Origin: JALHOP01 sp964484195
Lineage (GTDB): Bacteria; Myxococcota; XYA12-FULL-58-9; JALHOP01
Reading direction: 5' to 3'
Length of the DNA: 64,000 bases
Assembly: GCA_964484195.1 (NCBI GenBank)
Contig: CAZAER010000017.1
Location: 39,864 to 103,863, forward strand
The position numbers were made by a program, and so were the translations under genes. The notes under the pieces were generated by a model that saw only the letters and a program-made list of their open reading frames with translations, ran no database searches and was not told the origin of the DNA. Within the stretch, counting starts at the first letter, position 1. Each line of letters begins with the position of its first letter. This document shows positions 41,767-51,507 of the stretch, piece by piece.

Positions 41767-41975
41767 AGATGCGATTGCAGGCGCATCGTTGATACTATCT
41801 CCGACCATCGCAACGCGCCGAGCCAGGGCACGCTCTCGCGCCACCACGGCGGCTTTTCTCTTCGGGACGCACTTCAGCGATCACGCGCTCGATGCCGACT
41901 TGGCGAGCGATGGCGCGCGCAGTGGAAGCATGGTCGCCGCTAACCATGACGGGCGACACTCGAGATGCTTGCTGC
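41767..41975 (-). pseudogene. Fragment of a heavy-metal P-type ATPase
   Basis: The minus strand reads VMVSGDHASTARAIARQVGIERVIAEVRPEEK, then after a one-base insertion in an A-run continues AVVARERALARRVAMVGDSINDAPAIA. This is the hinge of a P1B-ATPase (GDxxxTA...GD(G)INDAPA). Only about 65 codons survive; both ends are lost. No matching full-length gene lies next to it. Confidence 0.8.
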
Positions 41976-41989
41976 GATCAAGAACCCTC

Positions 41990-42012
41990 CGCTTGTCGTT
42001 GCTCGACAAGCG
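41990..42012. repeat. Perfect hairpin CGCTTGTCG/CGACAAGCG
   Basis: Nine paired bases (41990-41998 with 42004-42012) around a 5-nt loop, in the non-coding graveyard. It lacks a T-run, so a terminator is unlikely. Confidence 0.6.
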
Positions 42013-42119
42013 AACATCGCGAACGGGCCGCAGCAGGTGAACAATGGGCCGGCGTCCGCTGAAACCCTCGCGCGCGGAAGAATCGAAGGCCGAGCAAAAC
42101 AAACTATTGGGGGCGCGCC

Positions 42120-42397
42120 ATGGCGAACGGCTGGACACCTGAGAGGCGAGCGCAGCAACGGCAGGCGATCCGGCGCTGGCGACTGTGGGAGAAATCGACC
42201 GGGCCACGAACCAGTGAGGCAAACAGGCGGCGTCGCGCAACGCCCACCGTGGCGGCCAGTGGCGAATTCTCCGCTGGCAACTGAAAGCGTTGCATGCGCT
42301 GCTGCGCCAGCTCAGTCGAACGAGCGGTCACGGCGCACCACCTCAGTCCGCTAAAGCGAAACTCGAACTCCAATGTAGAGATGAGCGCTCGATGTAA
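42120..42397 (+). pseudogene. Frameshifted small hypothetical gene (STGPRT family)
   Basis: ATG 42120 opens MANGWTPERRAQQRQAIRRW, then WEKSTGPRTSEA; after a frame change at about 42222 the next frame reads QAASRNAHRGGQWRILRWQLKALHALLRQLS. Together these match the pattern of a short protein widespread in proteobacteria (WTPERR...STGPRTPEGKA...RNAxRGG). In the present frame it ends at 42284 with 54 residues. Function unknown. Confidence 0.55.
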
Positions 42398-42427
42398 CCC
42401 GTCTTGCGTGCATCGGGGGTGAGTGAC

Positions 42428-43114
42428 TCAACAGCACTCCTTCCCTAGCCATGCCTCACGCCCTTCCCGTACGACCAACGCAGCAATGACGAGCGCCGCA
42501 ATTGGGTCGGCCCACCACCAGCCAAGCGCACCGTTCAAGCTGACGCCAACCAGCGCTGCGATGGACAGCCACCAACACGCTGTTGTTTGCACCGCATCCG
42601 CTTGCAGCGCTTGGCTACCCAGCTCTGTTGCAAGTCGGCGCTTTGCACGTGCGAGCCATCGCATTGCGGCGATGGACAACACCAAGAGCACGACGCCAAC
42701 CGCGGTGAACGACGGTCGCTCCGCCAGCCAAAGGGTCTCGACCGCATCAAAAGTCACGTATGCAGCCAGCAAGAAGAGCGAAATGGCGATAAGCTTGCGG
42801 GCGCGGTGCTCGATCGCTTCAATCCGGGTAGCGTCGATCTTGCCAGCGCGCTCCGAGCGGAGCCTCCAGATCATGACCAGCGCTGACGAGCATTCGACGA
42901 AGCTGTCGATGCCGAAACCGAGTATGGCGACGCTGCCCGCCATGATCGCCGCGATGACTGCGACGATGCCTTCGACAAGATTCCAGCCGACAGTCAGATA
43001 CTCTAGGAGCAGCGCCGCAGTGAGAGACGCGGAACGGCTCGTCGAAGCCGGCACCGTCGAACACGACGTGCCACAGTCACACGCGTTCGCAGACGTTGAA
43101 GTCATGGCGTTCAT
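42428..43114 (-). CDS. Cation diffusion facilitator (TMEM163-like) with Cys-rich termini
   Basis: 228 residues. Membrane segments with AILGFGIDSFVECSSALVM (the CDF metal-site helix with Asp and Cys/Glu) and ADAVQTTACWWLS (second site). The N-terminus has CDCGTSC and the C-terminus ends in CC, both likely metal ligands. It lacks the long cytoplasmic C-terminal domain of CzcD. Start ATG 43114 has AAGGA 6 nt upstream. It is divergent from the czc operon, with a dyad between them, so probably part of the Zn/Co/Cd response. Confidence 0.8.
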   Translation of the reverse strand: MNAMTSTSANACDCGTSCSTVPASTSRSASLTAALLLEYLTVGWNLVEGIVAVIAAIMAGSVAILGFGIDSFVECSSALVMIWRLRSERAGKIDATRIEAIEHRARKLIAISLFLLAAYVTFDAVETLWLAERPSFTAVGVVLLVLSIAAMRWLARAKRRLATELGSQALQADAVQTTACWWLSIAALVGVSLNGALGWWWADPIAALVIAALVVREGREAWLGKECC

Positions 43115-43136
43115 TCAGGGTCCTTCGTTCGCATTC

Positions 43137-43152
43137 TGTCCTAGCATGGACA
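43137..43152. promoter_or_regulatory. Dyad in the divergent cdf/czc intergenic region
   Basis: TGTCC (43137-43141) and GGACA (43148-43152) flank TAGCAT. It lies in the 73-nt gap between two divergent genes that should both respond to metal, the usual place for a shared operator. No regulator gene adjoins. Confidence 0.4.
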
Positions 43153-43187
43153 CGATGCGGCGCGGATGTTAACAGGGCCAACCTTCG

Positions 43188-43553
43188 ATGCGCGCGGTCC
43201 GACGACTAACCATTGGCTCGAGCTTGAGACGTTTTGTCCGTCTTGCGCTCGCGGTTGCGTGCCTGACGGTCATCGGCGCGCGAGTTCTTGAGGCCGTGCA
43301 GTTGTGTTGCGACGACATCGCATGCGTTACCGATTGCGACAGCGGCGAAGAAGCGGACGACGCGTGTTCGCCGGCTTGCTCGACTTGCCATTGCGCACAT
43401 GCGGGATTCGCTTTCCCATTGGCGAGCGGACGGTCGCCAAGCGAATGGCAACCATCTGCGATGCGCTCCCGTCTTGCGCCTGTGCCTGAGGCGCGCGCAC
43501 CGACGGGCGTTCTTTCTGACGTCTTTCATCCGCCTCGACCTCCTGCGTGCTGA
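43188..43553 (+). CDS. Small exported Cys-rich protein (CzcI-like position)
   Basis: 121 residues with an N-terminal hydrophobic leader, then CCDDIACVTDC and CSPACSTCHCAH, nine Cys plus His that could bind metal in the periplasm. CzcI, a small metal-binding protein, precedes czcC in Cupriavidus; the present protein has a different sequence but the same place. Named by position only. Confidence 0.6.
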   Translation: MRAVRRLTIGSSLRRFVRLALAVACLTVIGARVLEAVQLCCDDIACVTDCDSGEEADDACSPACSTCHCAHAGFAFPLASGRSPSEWQPSAMRSRLAPVPEARAPTGVLSDVFHPPRPPAC

Positions 43554-43685
43554 GTTCCTGCCGAGGACTGCCGCGACTCGCGCAGTCCTCGGGTCCTTAA
43601 CGCTGCGAAACAACTCGAGGTCGCTACGGCCCAGTCACGGGCGTCGCGGGCTTGATGACGCGCTCGCATAGCGCGCGAGGCCGAT

Positions 43686-44981
43686 GTGCTTGGTACAGGG
43701 CTCGTTCTAAGGCGGAGCGCCGCGGTGGCGGTGCTTGCGTGGTGTTCCAGCGGGGCGGGTGCCGAGGCACCACCATGTCCAATGACCATCGACCGCCTCA
43801 GCATCGTTGATTGTGCGCGTGCGACGAGTCTGTCCGCTAAAGCAGAGCGATATGTTCTCGAGAGTTTCGATGGCCGCGCCCTTGCGGCTCGCACCGTACT
43901 GCCGAGTAACCCTGTCCTGACGTTGTCCGGCGGGGTACCCGCGGAGTCGGTCCTGCCCAAATCCGAGACGCTCTGGGGGGCGCGCCTGACTCAAGAGATC
44001 GAGATCGGTGGTCAGCGGGGGGCTCGCCGCAACATCGTCGAGCGCGAGCGACACGCTCAGGAAAGCAACGTCGCGGTTGCCGAGCGCGCCGACATCGCGG
44101 CAGCCTTGGATCTCTACTTCGGTGTTCTTGCGGCGCGTGATGCCGCAGCAGTAGCCGAGCGCTCCAGCGCCGTGGCACGTGCTCTACGCAACCTGGCGTC
44201 CGCGCAGGCGGCGGCCGGGATCGCGTCGCCCGCGGATGCGCTGTTGGCCAACGCGACTGCAATCGAGCTGGAGGCCTCGAGTCTCGCGGCCCAGCAGCGA
44301 CTCACGCAATCCATGATGGCCCTTGCGACCGTGCTAGGCCGAGACCCGACGGCTACCTTGACCGTGGAAGGCGACCTGATACCCCTCGCCCTCGCCCATG
44401 CGAGCCAGGAAGTCCTCGTTGACGAAGCACTCGCCGGCCGCCATGAAGTGCTTGCGGCCGCTGCGGAGCTTGGAGCTGCAGCTGAGCGTGTGCGTCTGCT
44501 CCAGCGGTCGCGCGCTCCAAGCCCGTCGATCGCCGTGGCTGCCACCAACGATTGGGTCGACGAGCGCCGGGTCGGGGTCGAGCTGAGCATCCCGATCCCG
44601 GTGCCAGCACCCATCGGTCGAACCAATCGCGGTGAGATCGACGAAGCGCTAGCGCTCGTGGCTCGGGCCGAAACCGATCTCGAGCGCGTTCGCAGGAATG
44701 TGCGCACCGAAGTGCTCGCCGCGCTCAACGAAGTGGCTACCCGCCGCGCGCAACTCGCCTTGTACGACGATGAACGCGTGACGGGCGCCGAGCAGACGCT
44801 GCAGGCTGTCGCCGAAGAGATCGCCGCGCGGCGGTTGCCACTACGCGATGCCTTGCTCATGCAGCGCACCTTGCTCGCTTTGCTGTACGCCCGTGTCGAA
44901 GCGCGACATGACCTCTGCCGCGCATCGGTTTTACTCGCACGCGTGTCCGGACGTTCCTACGACAGTGGAGATTCCCAATGA
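43686..44981 (+). CDS. czcC: CzcC-like outer-membrane efflux protein
   Basis: 431 residues with signal peptide. LTQEIEIGGQRGARR and ASAQAAAGIASPADALLANATAIELE are typical of CzcC/CnrC OEPs, as is the SIPIPVPAPIGRTNRGEI segment near the end of the second repeat. Stop overlaps the czcB start as ATGA. First structural gene of a czcCBA operon. Confidence 0.87.
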   Translation: MLGTGLVLRRSAAVAVLAWCSSGAGAEAPPCPMTIDRLSIVDCARATSLSAKAERYVLESFDGRALAARTVLPSNPVLTLSGGVPAESVLPKSETLWGARLTQEIEIGGQRGARRNIVERERHAQESNVAVAERADIAAALDLYFGVLAARDAAAVAERSSAVARALRNLASAQAAAGIASPADALLANATAIELEASSLAAQQRLTQSMMALATVLGRDPTATLTVEGDLIPLALAHASQEVLVDEALAGRHEVLAAAAELGAAAERVRLLQRSRAPSPSIAVAATNDWVDERRVGVELSIPIPVPAPIGRTNRGEIDEALALVARAETDLERVRRNVRTEVLAALNEVATRRAQLALYDDERVTGAEQTLQAVAEEIAARRLPLRDALLMQRTLLALLYARVEARHDLCRASVLLARVSGRSYDSGDSQ

Positions 44982-46141
44982 GGGCAACCTGGTTTTGTTT
45001 GGCTGTGGCGGTGCCGCTTGCATGCGCGCGCGATCCACAGCCCGAGACAAAAGACGATGGTGCAACAGCGGAACACCGTGACGAGCCCGAGCACGAGGTG
45101 CTTCCCGAGCGCGTGCATCTCGATCCGGCCGTTGTCGCGGACGCGAAAATTCGTACGACGGTGGTCAAGAGCGATTTTCTACCGCGCGCCATAGCGCTTG
45201 CCGGTGAGATCGCCTTGAATCCTGACAAGGCCGCGCGGGTCGCCTCACCCGTTGCTGGCCGCGTGGCTGCGGTGCGCGTGCAGGCCGGCGATACGGTTGC
45301 CAAGGGTGACGTCATCGCGACGGTGCGCGTCACTGATGTTGCGCGGGTGCGCGCAGAGAGTGCCGCGGCCGGGGCCCGGGCGCGAACCCTCGCCAGCAAC
45401 GCGGAACGATTGCAAGCTTTAGCGGACAAGGGCCTTGCCTCAGCACAAGAACTGACGGTCGCACGCAGCGAAGCAGAAGCGACCAGCGCCGAGGCCCGTG
45501 CTCTCAACGAGCAGATGCGCGCTTTGGGGGCAGATTCAGGAAGCGGCTCGGAGATCACCCTGCGCTCGCCGCTCGCGGGCGTCGTCTTGTCGCGGACCGC
45601 TGTAGCTGGTCAGCCACTCACGGCGGACGAAACCATCGCCGAGGTAGGGGACCTTTCCGAGGTGTGGTTTCTCGCGCGCGTCTTCGAGAAGGACCTCGTT
45701 CACCTCGCAACCGGCGCCAAGACCGATGTGATCTTGAATGCGTACCCCGACCGTCCATTCGAGGGAGTCGTCGAGTACGTCGGGCAGCAGATCGATCCGG
45801 TCGCTCGTACGCTGCTTGCGCGCATTCGTATCAAGAACGACGCCAATGCGTTGCGCGTCGGATTGTTCGGCACGGCGCGCGTTGCTCTCGATGCGCCGGC
45901 CGGAGGAAAGCCCGCGTTACTCGTGCCGCGTGATGCGGTCACCGATATCGGTGGCAAGCCCACCGTATTCGTCGCTCATCCCGACGGTGACTTCGAGCGA
46001 CATACGGTGACGCTCGGCGAGTCGAGTCTGGGCGTGACTGAAGTCCTCCAGGGGCTCCGCGAAGGCGAGCTGATCGTCGTGGACGGCGTCTTTACCCTCA
46101 AGAGCGTGGTCCTCAAGAGCACGCTCGCGGACGAGGACTAG
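44978..46141 (+). CDS. czcB: CzcB-like membrane-fusion lipoprotein
   Basis: 387 residues, lipobox VPLACARD. The adaptor core has ARVASPVAGRVAAVRVQAGDTVAKGDV, a coiled-coil hairpin with ERLQALADKGLASAQELTVARSEAEA, and VWFLARVFEKDLVHLATGAK. The N-terminal region carries a few His (AEHRDEPEHE), much fewer than Cupriavidus CzcB. Starts with an ATGA overlap; czcA follows after 6 nt. Confidence 0.9.
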   Translation: MRATWFCLAVAVPLACARDPQPETKDDGATAEHRDEPEHEVLPERVHLDPAVVADAKIRTTVVKSDFLPRAIALAGEIALNPDKAARVASPVAGRVAAVRVQAGDTVAKGDVIATVRVTDVARVRAESAAAGARARTLASNAERLQALADKGLASAQELTVARSEAEATSAEARALNEQMRALGADSGSGSEITLRSPLAGVVLSRTAVAGQPLTADETIAEVGDLSEVWFLARVFEKDLVHLATGAKTDVILNAYPDRPFEGVVEYVGQQIDPVARTLLARIRIKNDANALRVGLFGTARVALDAPAGGKPALLVPRDAVTDIGGKPTVFVAHPDGDFERHTVTLGESSLGVTEVLQGLREGELIVVDGVFTLKSVVLKSTLADED

Positions 46142-46147
46142 AGGCCG

Positions 46148-49100
46148 ATGGCTTTCCTCAATGCTGTGGTGGCGTGGTCGCTGCGTCAACGCCCGCTCGT
46201 GCTCGCTGGTGTGCTGCTGCTCATCGTCTTCGGGATACGGGCCGCCGGGTCACTCCCGATCGACGCCGTCCCGGACATCACCAATACGCAAGTGCAAATC
46301 ATCACCGCGGCGCCGGCGCTGTCGCCCGTCGAGGTCGAGCAATACGTGAGTGTGCCTGTCGAGCGCGCGCTCGCCGGTATCCCGAAGACCGCGGAGATCC
46401 GCTCGATCTCCAAGTATGGCTTGTCCGTCGTAACGGTCGTCTTCGAGGACGGCACCGACATTTACTTCGCCCGGCAGCTCGTTGCCGAGCGGATGCGCGA
46501 GGCCCAGTCGGTCGTGCCGGAGCGCTACGGCTCGCCGGAAGTGGGTCCGATCACAACCGGTCTCGGAGAGATTTTTCAGTTCGTCGTGCGCAACCCGGGC
46601 ATGACCTTGATGCAGCTGGAAGAGCTTCTCGATTGGCAGATCGCGCCACGTTTGCGTGCCGTTCCAGGCATCGTCGAAGTGAACAGCTTTGGCGGTGAAG
46701 ACAAGCAGTATCAGGTCGTTCTAGAGCCGCGGCGTCTGCAGGCGCTTGGTTTATCGATCAGCGATGTCGTCACCGCGCTCGAGAAATCGAATGCCAACGC
46801 GGGCGGCGGTTACGTCGAGCACAATCGCGAGGCTATCGTCGTCGGTACGCGTGGCCTGGTGCGCAGCCTCGAAGATCTCAACGCCGTCGTCGTTGGCGCT
46901 ACGACGAACGGTGCCCCAATCACGGTTGCAAGCGTTGGCGAGGCGCGCTTTGGTGCGCGATTGCGCCGCGGTGCTGCTTCTCGAGATGGTGAGGGTGAAG
47001 TCGTCATTGGCGTGGCGCTCATGCTGCTGGGTGAGAATTCGCGCGTCGTGACCGAGGCCGTCAAAGCGGAGCTCGCCGCGCTCATGCCGTCCCTGCCTGA
47101 AGGCACATCGATTGAACCGTTCTACGACCGCTCAGTGCTCGTCGATCGAACCATTCACACCGTCGCCAAGAACCTCGTCGAGGGAGCCTTGCTGGTCATT
47201 GGCGTGTTGCTCTTGCTGTTGGGAGACCTGCGCGCGGGAATCGTCGTCGCGACGACCATTCCTCTTGCGCTGTGTGTCGCGCTCATTGCGATGAATGCGC
47301 TTGGCCTGTCGGGCAACCTGATGAGCCTGGGAGCCATCGACTTCGGTCTGCTCGTGGATGGCGCGGTCATCGTCGTCGAGAACGTCGTTAGGCGTCTCGG
47401 CGAGCGTCAGCGTGAGCTTGGCCGGACGTTGACCGATGATGAGCGTCGCACCCTCGTGCACGACGCGACCGTGGAAGTGCGGGCCGCAAGTGTCTTTGGC
47501 GAAGCCATCATCGCCATCGTTTACATGCCGATCCTGGCGCTGACGGGGACGGAAGGCCGGCTCTTTCGCCCCATGGCCACCACGGTGCTCCTCGCGCTCG
47601 CCGGAGCTTTCGTCCTGACGCTCACGGTCGTACCCGTTCTCGCGAGCTACCTCGTTCGTTCGAGCAAGGCCGAACGTGAGACGTGGCTCTTGCGCAAGGC
47701 CCACGCGCTCTATGTGCCTCTGCTTGGCCGGGCGATGCGTCACCGCTGGGTCGCGCTGACGGGGGCGGTGTCGGCCTTGGCGGTTGCGGCGCTGCTGTTT
47801 ACCCGTATCGGAGCGGAGTTCATTCCGCAGCTCGACGAAGGCGACTTGCTCATCGAGGCGCGGCGATTGCCAGGTATCGCGCTCACCGAAACCATCGCCA
47901 CCGACCTGCGCATCGAGCGCGCCGTACTGCGCTCGGTGCCGGAGGTCCTGCACGTGGTCGCGCGCGCAGGTGCGCCAGAGGTCGCGACTGATCCCATGGG
48001 TCTAGAGCAGTCCGACATTTATGTGACCTTGAAGCCGCGCGATGAATGGCGCAGAGGATACGTCAAAGCGGACATCGCGCGCGACGTCGCCGAGACCGTG
48101 GAGCGCTACGTTCCCGAGGTCGGCAGCGCTGTGTCGCAGCCCATCCAGATGCGAACGAATGAGCTGGTCGCCGGCGTTCGCTCCGATGTCGCCGCGCTCA
48201 TCTACGGACCTGACTTGGCGGTTCTCGCGCAGCTCGGTGATCAGATCGCCAAGCTGGTGCGGCCGATCCCCGGAGCGGAGGATGTGCGTGTCGAACAGGT
48301 CGCAGGTCAGCGCTACCTCGACGTGACGCCGGATCGTACGCGCCTGTCGCGGTACGGTTTGAGCATCGCCGACATCAACGAGGCCATCGAGACCGTCGCG
48401 GTGGGACGGGGCACGGGCGATGTGCTCGAGGGGGAACGTCGCTTTTCAATGGTCGTAAAGACGAACCACGGTTTTCGAGGTGACCTCGAAGCGTTCCGGG
48501 CTTTGCCGCTGCGGGCAGTGACAGGTCAGGTACTTCCGCTCGGCGACGTTGCTGAATTGACCTTCACCGAAGGACCGGCTCAGGTAAGTCGCGAAGGTCA
48601 GTCCCGCCGCCTGACGGTCGAGATGAACGTGCGCGGGCGGGACTTACTCTCGGTTGTCGGCGAGGCGCGCGCCGCGGTCGAGCGCGACCTGAAGCTACCA
48701 GCCGGCTATCGCGTCGTTTGGGGCGGGCAGTTTGAGCACTACACTGAAGCGAAAGCGCGGCTCATGGTCGTGGTACCGTTGGCCCTCGCGCTCATCATGC
48801 TGCTCTTGTGGCTGGCGTTCGGCTCGATGCGCGCCGCGCTGCTGATTTTTCTGAGCGTGCCGTTTGCGGTGGTGGGTGGTGTGGTGGCGCTTTGGCTGCG
48901 CGATATCCCGTTCTCGATCTCGGCGGGTGTGGGATTCATCGCGCTGTTCGGCGTCGCGGTCCTGAACGGCCTTGTGCTAGTGAGCTTCGCGCGACTTCAA
49001 GAAGAGGCCGGCGTGCCGCACTTCGAGGCGATCCGTCAAGCCGCTGAGCTGCGTTTACGCCCGGTCCTGATGACGGCGGGAGTTGCCGCCCTTGGCTTCA

Positions 49101-49279
49101 TCCCAATGGCCCTATCTACCGCGCCGGGCAGCGAAGTGCAGCGACCTCTTGCAACGGTCGTGATCGGCGGGCTGGTTTCGGCCACGGCGCTGACGTTGCT
49201 GGTGTTGCCGATCATGTATGCCTACTTTGGCGGGCGGACGAGATCCGAGGCGCAAACCAGCGAAGGGGGTCCTCCGTGA
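46148..49279 (+). CDS. czcA: CzcA-like RND pump (Zn/Co/Cd)
   Basis: 1043 residues. PIDAVPDITNTQVQI in the first periplasmic domain and GAIDFGLLVDGAVIVVENVVRRL in TM4 (Asp pair) are the marks of HME-RND pumps for Zn2+/Co2+/Cd2+, in contrast to GxxISIGVLVD of the Cus systems in this window. IGAEFIPQLDEGDLL is conserved. Stop overlaps GTG 49276 as GTGA, which may be the original start of the next gene. Confidence 0.93.
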   Translation: MAFLNAVVAWSLRQRPLVLAGVLLLIVFGIRAAGSLPIDAVPDITNTQVQIITAAPALSPVEVEQYVSVPVERALAGIPKTAEIRSISKYGLSVVTVVFEDGTDIYFARQLVAERMREAQSVVPERYGSPEVGPITTGLGEIFQFVVRNPGMTLMQLEELLDWQIAPRLRAVPGIVEVNSFGGEDKQYQVVLEPRRLQALGLSISDVVTALEKSNANAGGGYVEHNREAIVVGTRGLVRSLEDLNAVVVGATTNGAPITVASVGEARFGARLRRGAASRDGEGEVVIGVALMLLGENSRVVTEAVKAELAALMPSLPEGTSIEPFYDRSVLVDRTIHTVAKNLVEGALLVIGVLLLLLGDLRAGIVVATTIPLALCVALIAMNALGLSGNLMSLGAIDFGLLVDGAVIVVENVVRRLGERQRELGRTLTDDERRTLVHDATVEVRAASVFGEAIIAIVYMPILALTGTEGRLFRPMATTVLLALAGAFVLTLTVVPVLASYLVRSSKAERETWLLRKAHALYVPLLGRAMRHRWVALTGAVSALAVAALLFTRIGAEFIPQLDEGDLLIEARRLPGIALTETIATDLRIERAVLRSVPEVLHVVARAGAPEVATDPMGLEQSDIYVTLKPRDEWRRGYVKADIARDVAETVERYVPEVGSAVSQPIQMRTNELVAGVRSDVAALIYGPDLAVLAQLGDQIAKLVRPIPGAEDVRVEQVAGQRYLDVTPDRTRLSRYGLSIADINEAIETVAVGRGTGDVLEGERRFSMVVKTNHGFRGDLEAFRALPLRAVTGQVLPLGDVAELTFTEGPAQVSREGQSRRLTVEMNVRGRDLLSVVGEARAAVERDLKLPAGYRVVWGGQFEHYTEAKARLMVVVPLALALIMLLLWLAFGSMRAALLIFLSVPFAVVGGVVALWLRDIPFSISAGVGFIALFGVAVLNGLVLVSFARLQEEAGVPHFEAIRQAAELRLRPVLMTAGVAALGFIPMALSTAPGSEVQRPLATVVIGGLVSATALTLLVLPIMYAYFGGRTRSEAQTSEGGPP

Positions 49280-51334
49280 GTCACGCACACGACCATGTGC
49301 ATGCGAATCGAGCGTCCCGTGCTGATGAAGAGCCTCCGTCGGCGGCCGCGCCGGCGAAAGAAACGTGCTGAGCAAGAACACGAGCATGGAGGCCTGTTCG
49401 GCGAGCGAACCGAGCTGATCTTCAGCATCGCGTGCGGGGCGTTCACCGGCGTCGCTTGGGGTCTCGGCAAGGTGGTGGCTTCACCGTTCGCACCGACGGC
49501 GCTCTTCGCGGTCGCCTATCTCCTCGGCGCGTGGTTCACGGTCAAAGAAGCGGCAGTCGCCTGGCGTGCCAGACGCTTCGAGATCGACTTCTTGATGCTG
49601 CTCGCGGCGGTGGGAGCAGCCGTGCTCGGCGAGTGGTTCGAGGGTGCGCTCCTGCTCTTCCTCTTCAGTCTTGGGCACGCGCTCGAAGGTTTTGCCATGA
49701 GCCGCGCGCGCAAGGCTATCGAGGCCCTCGCCAAGCTCGTCCCGGAGACGGCTCTTCGGGTTGATGGTACGGGCGGCGAAGAAGAGGTGCCGGTGACTGC
49801 GCTTGCCGTGGGCGATCGGATCCTGGTGAAGCCCAATACCCGCATCTCCGCGGATGGCTTCGTCGTGACCGGCACGAGCAGCGTGGATCAGGCACCCATC
49901 ACGGGCGAGAGCGTACCCGTCGACAAGCGGCCGGTTCTCGACGTAGAGGCTGCTACCGCCAAGCCCGAGGAGCTCTCGGCCGAGCACCGCGTCTTCGCAG
50001 GCACCATCAACGGTGGCATGGCTTTGACCGTCGCCGTCGCCAAGGCCTCTTCGGACAGCACGCTCGCACGTGTCGTGAGGATGGTGGCCGAGGCGGAAAC
50101 ACAGAAGTCGCCGACGCAGCGGTTTACCGACCGCTTCGAGCGCATCTTCGTCCCCGTCATCCTCGGCGTGGTGAGCCTTCTGCTCTTCGCGTGGTTCGTG
50201 CTCGACGAGCCCTTCGCGCGGACCTTCTACCGGGCGATGGCGGTGCTGGTGGCTGCGAGTCCTTGCGCGCTTGCCATCGCTACGCCGAGCGCGGTGCTTT
50301 CTGGGGTCGCCCGGGCAGCTCGCGGGGGTGTGCTCGTCAAGGGCGGTGCCCACCTCGAGTCGCTGGGTCTCGTGCAGGCCATTGCGTTCGACAAGACCGG
50401 GACGCTCACCGAGGGCAAACCGACGCTCACGGATGTCGTCCCTGTCGGGGGCGTGGCCGACGAGGAGCTACTCGCCATCGCGGTCGCCGTGGAGAAGCAG
50501 TCGGATCATCCGCTCGCGAGGGCGATCGTGAGCGGTGCAGCCGCCCGCCTCGCGCCCAGTGTGGAGGTTTCCGAAGCCGTGGCCGTGGAAGCGATCGTGG
50601 GGTTTGGCGTCCGCGCCACAGTTGCGGGGACCCCCGTGCTCATCGGCAAGCCGGGTCTCTTCACCCGCGACGACGCGATGCCTGAGGCGATCGGTTCGGC
50701 GGTCGAGAAACTTCAGGCCGAGGGACGCACCGTGATGGTCGTCAGGTCGGGCGACCGCTTCCTCGGCGTCCTTGGCGTGATGGACACCCCTCGTGAGAGC
50801 GCCCGGGCAGTCGTCGCCGAGCTGCACGCCCTCGGCATCGAGCAGACGATCATGCTGACCGGGGACAATCAGCGCGTCGCTGACGCCGTCGCGAAGTACG
50901 TCGGCATCCGCGTGGCGCATGGAGACCTGCTACCGGAGCAGAAGGTCGCTGCCATCGTGGAGCTGGCGGGCTCGAAGAGCCGGGTGGCGATGGTCGGTGA
51001 CGGTGTGAACGACGCGCCGGCCATGGCCAACGCCACGGTCGGGATCGCGATGGGGGCGGGCGGCTCCGACGTCGCGCTCGAGACCGCAGACGTCGCGCTC
51101 ATGGCGGACGATCTGCGCGCGCTCCCGTTCGCGGTGGGTTTGAGTCGCGCGGCACGCGGCATCATCCGGCAGAACCTCTGGGCCAGCCTCGGCATGGTGG
51201 CGTTCCTCATCCCCGCGACCATCTTCGGCTTCGCTGGCATCGGCGTTGCGGTCGCGCTGCACGAGGGCTCGACGTTGCTCGTCGTCGCGAACGCGCTCAG
51301 GCTTCTGGCTTTCAACGATGAGCGCCGGAAATGA
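49276..51334 (+). CDS. P1B-4-type heavy-metal ATPase with probable frameshift in its N-terminus
   Basis: The ATPase frame runs 49295-51334 (679 residues). It has SPC in place of CPC (AASPCALAIATPSAVLSG), DKTGTLTEGKP, SDHPL, GDGVNDAPAMA and the C-terminal HEGSTLLVVANALRLL, the signature of the P1B-4 group (Co2+/Fe2+/Zn2+). The annotated N-terminus (RRRPRRRKKRAEQ) looks out of frame: in another frame GTG 49276, overlapping the czcA stop as GTGA, encodes SHAHDHVHAN...KETC then stops, and joining it by +1 to EQEHEHGGLFGERTELIF gives a normal His-rich N-terminus. A 1-nt indel at about 49369, or +1 frameshifting at TGA, would explain this. Confidence 0.85.
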
Positions 51335-51507
51335 ACAGCGAGCACGAGCAGGCCATTCTCTGGTTATGGCTGGCCGAGCGTCAGGTCCCGACGCACTGGG
51401 ACCTCATCGGCGCGTCCCTCTGCGTCGCCGGCTTCACAACGCGATGCGCCAAACAACCTCTGGTAGCCGACCGCCGACAACCTCCTGGTCATCATGACCA
51501 CTCTTGA
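51331..51507 (+). pseudogene. C-terminal relic of a UPF0060/YnfA-like membrane protein
   Basis: ATG 51331 overlaps the ATPase stop as ATGA and opens a 58-codon frame: QAILWLWLAERQVPTHWDLIGASLCVAGF. This matches the last transmembrane part of UPF0060/YnfA-type proteins (LWL..EGxRPDRWDLIGAxVCLxG). The earlier three membrane segments are missing and the end is a random tail (QPPGHHDHS). It overlaps the tyrosinase-fusion start. Confidence 0.55.

Larger units (their letters stand above)
41418..42427. other. Gene graveyard of about 1 kb
   Basis: Holds at least three decayed fragments in sequence (TSP3 lipoprotein, P-type ATPase, small hypothetical protein), listed separately, plus a perfect 9-bp hairpin. 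No intact gene is visible. It separates the PLP/exporter pair and the CDF gene. Confidence 0.7.
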
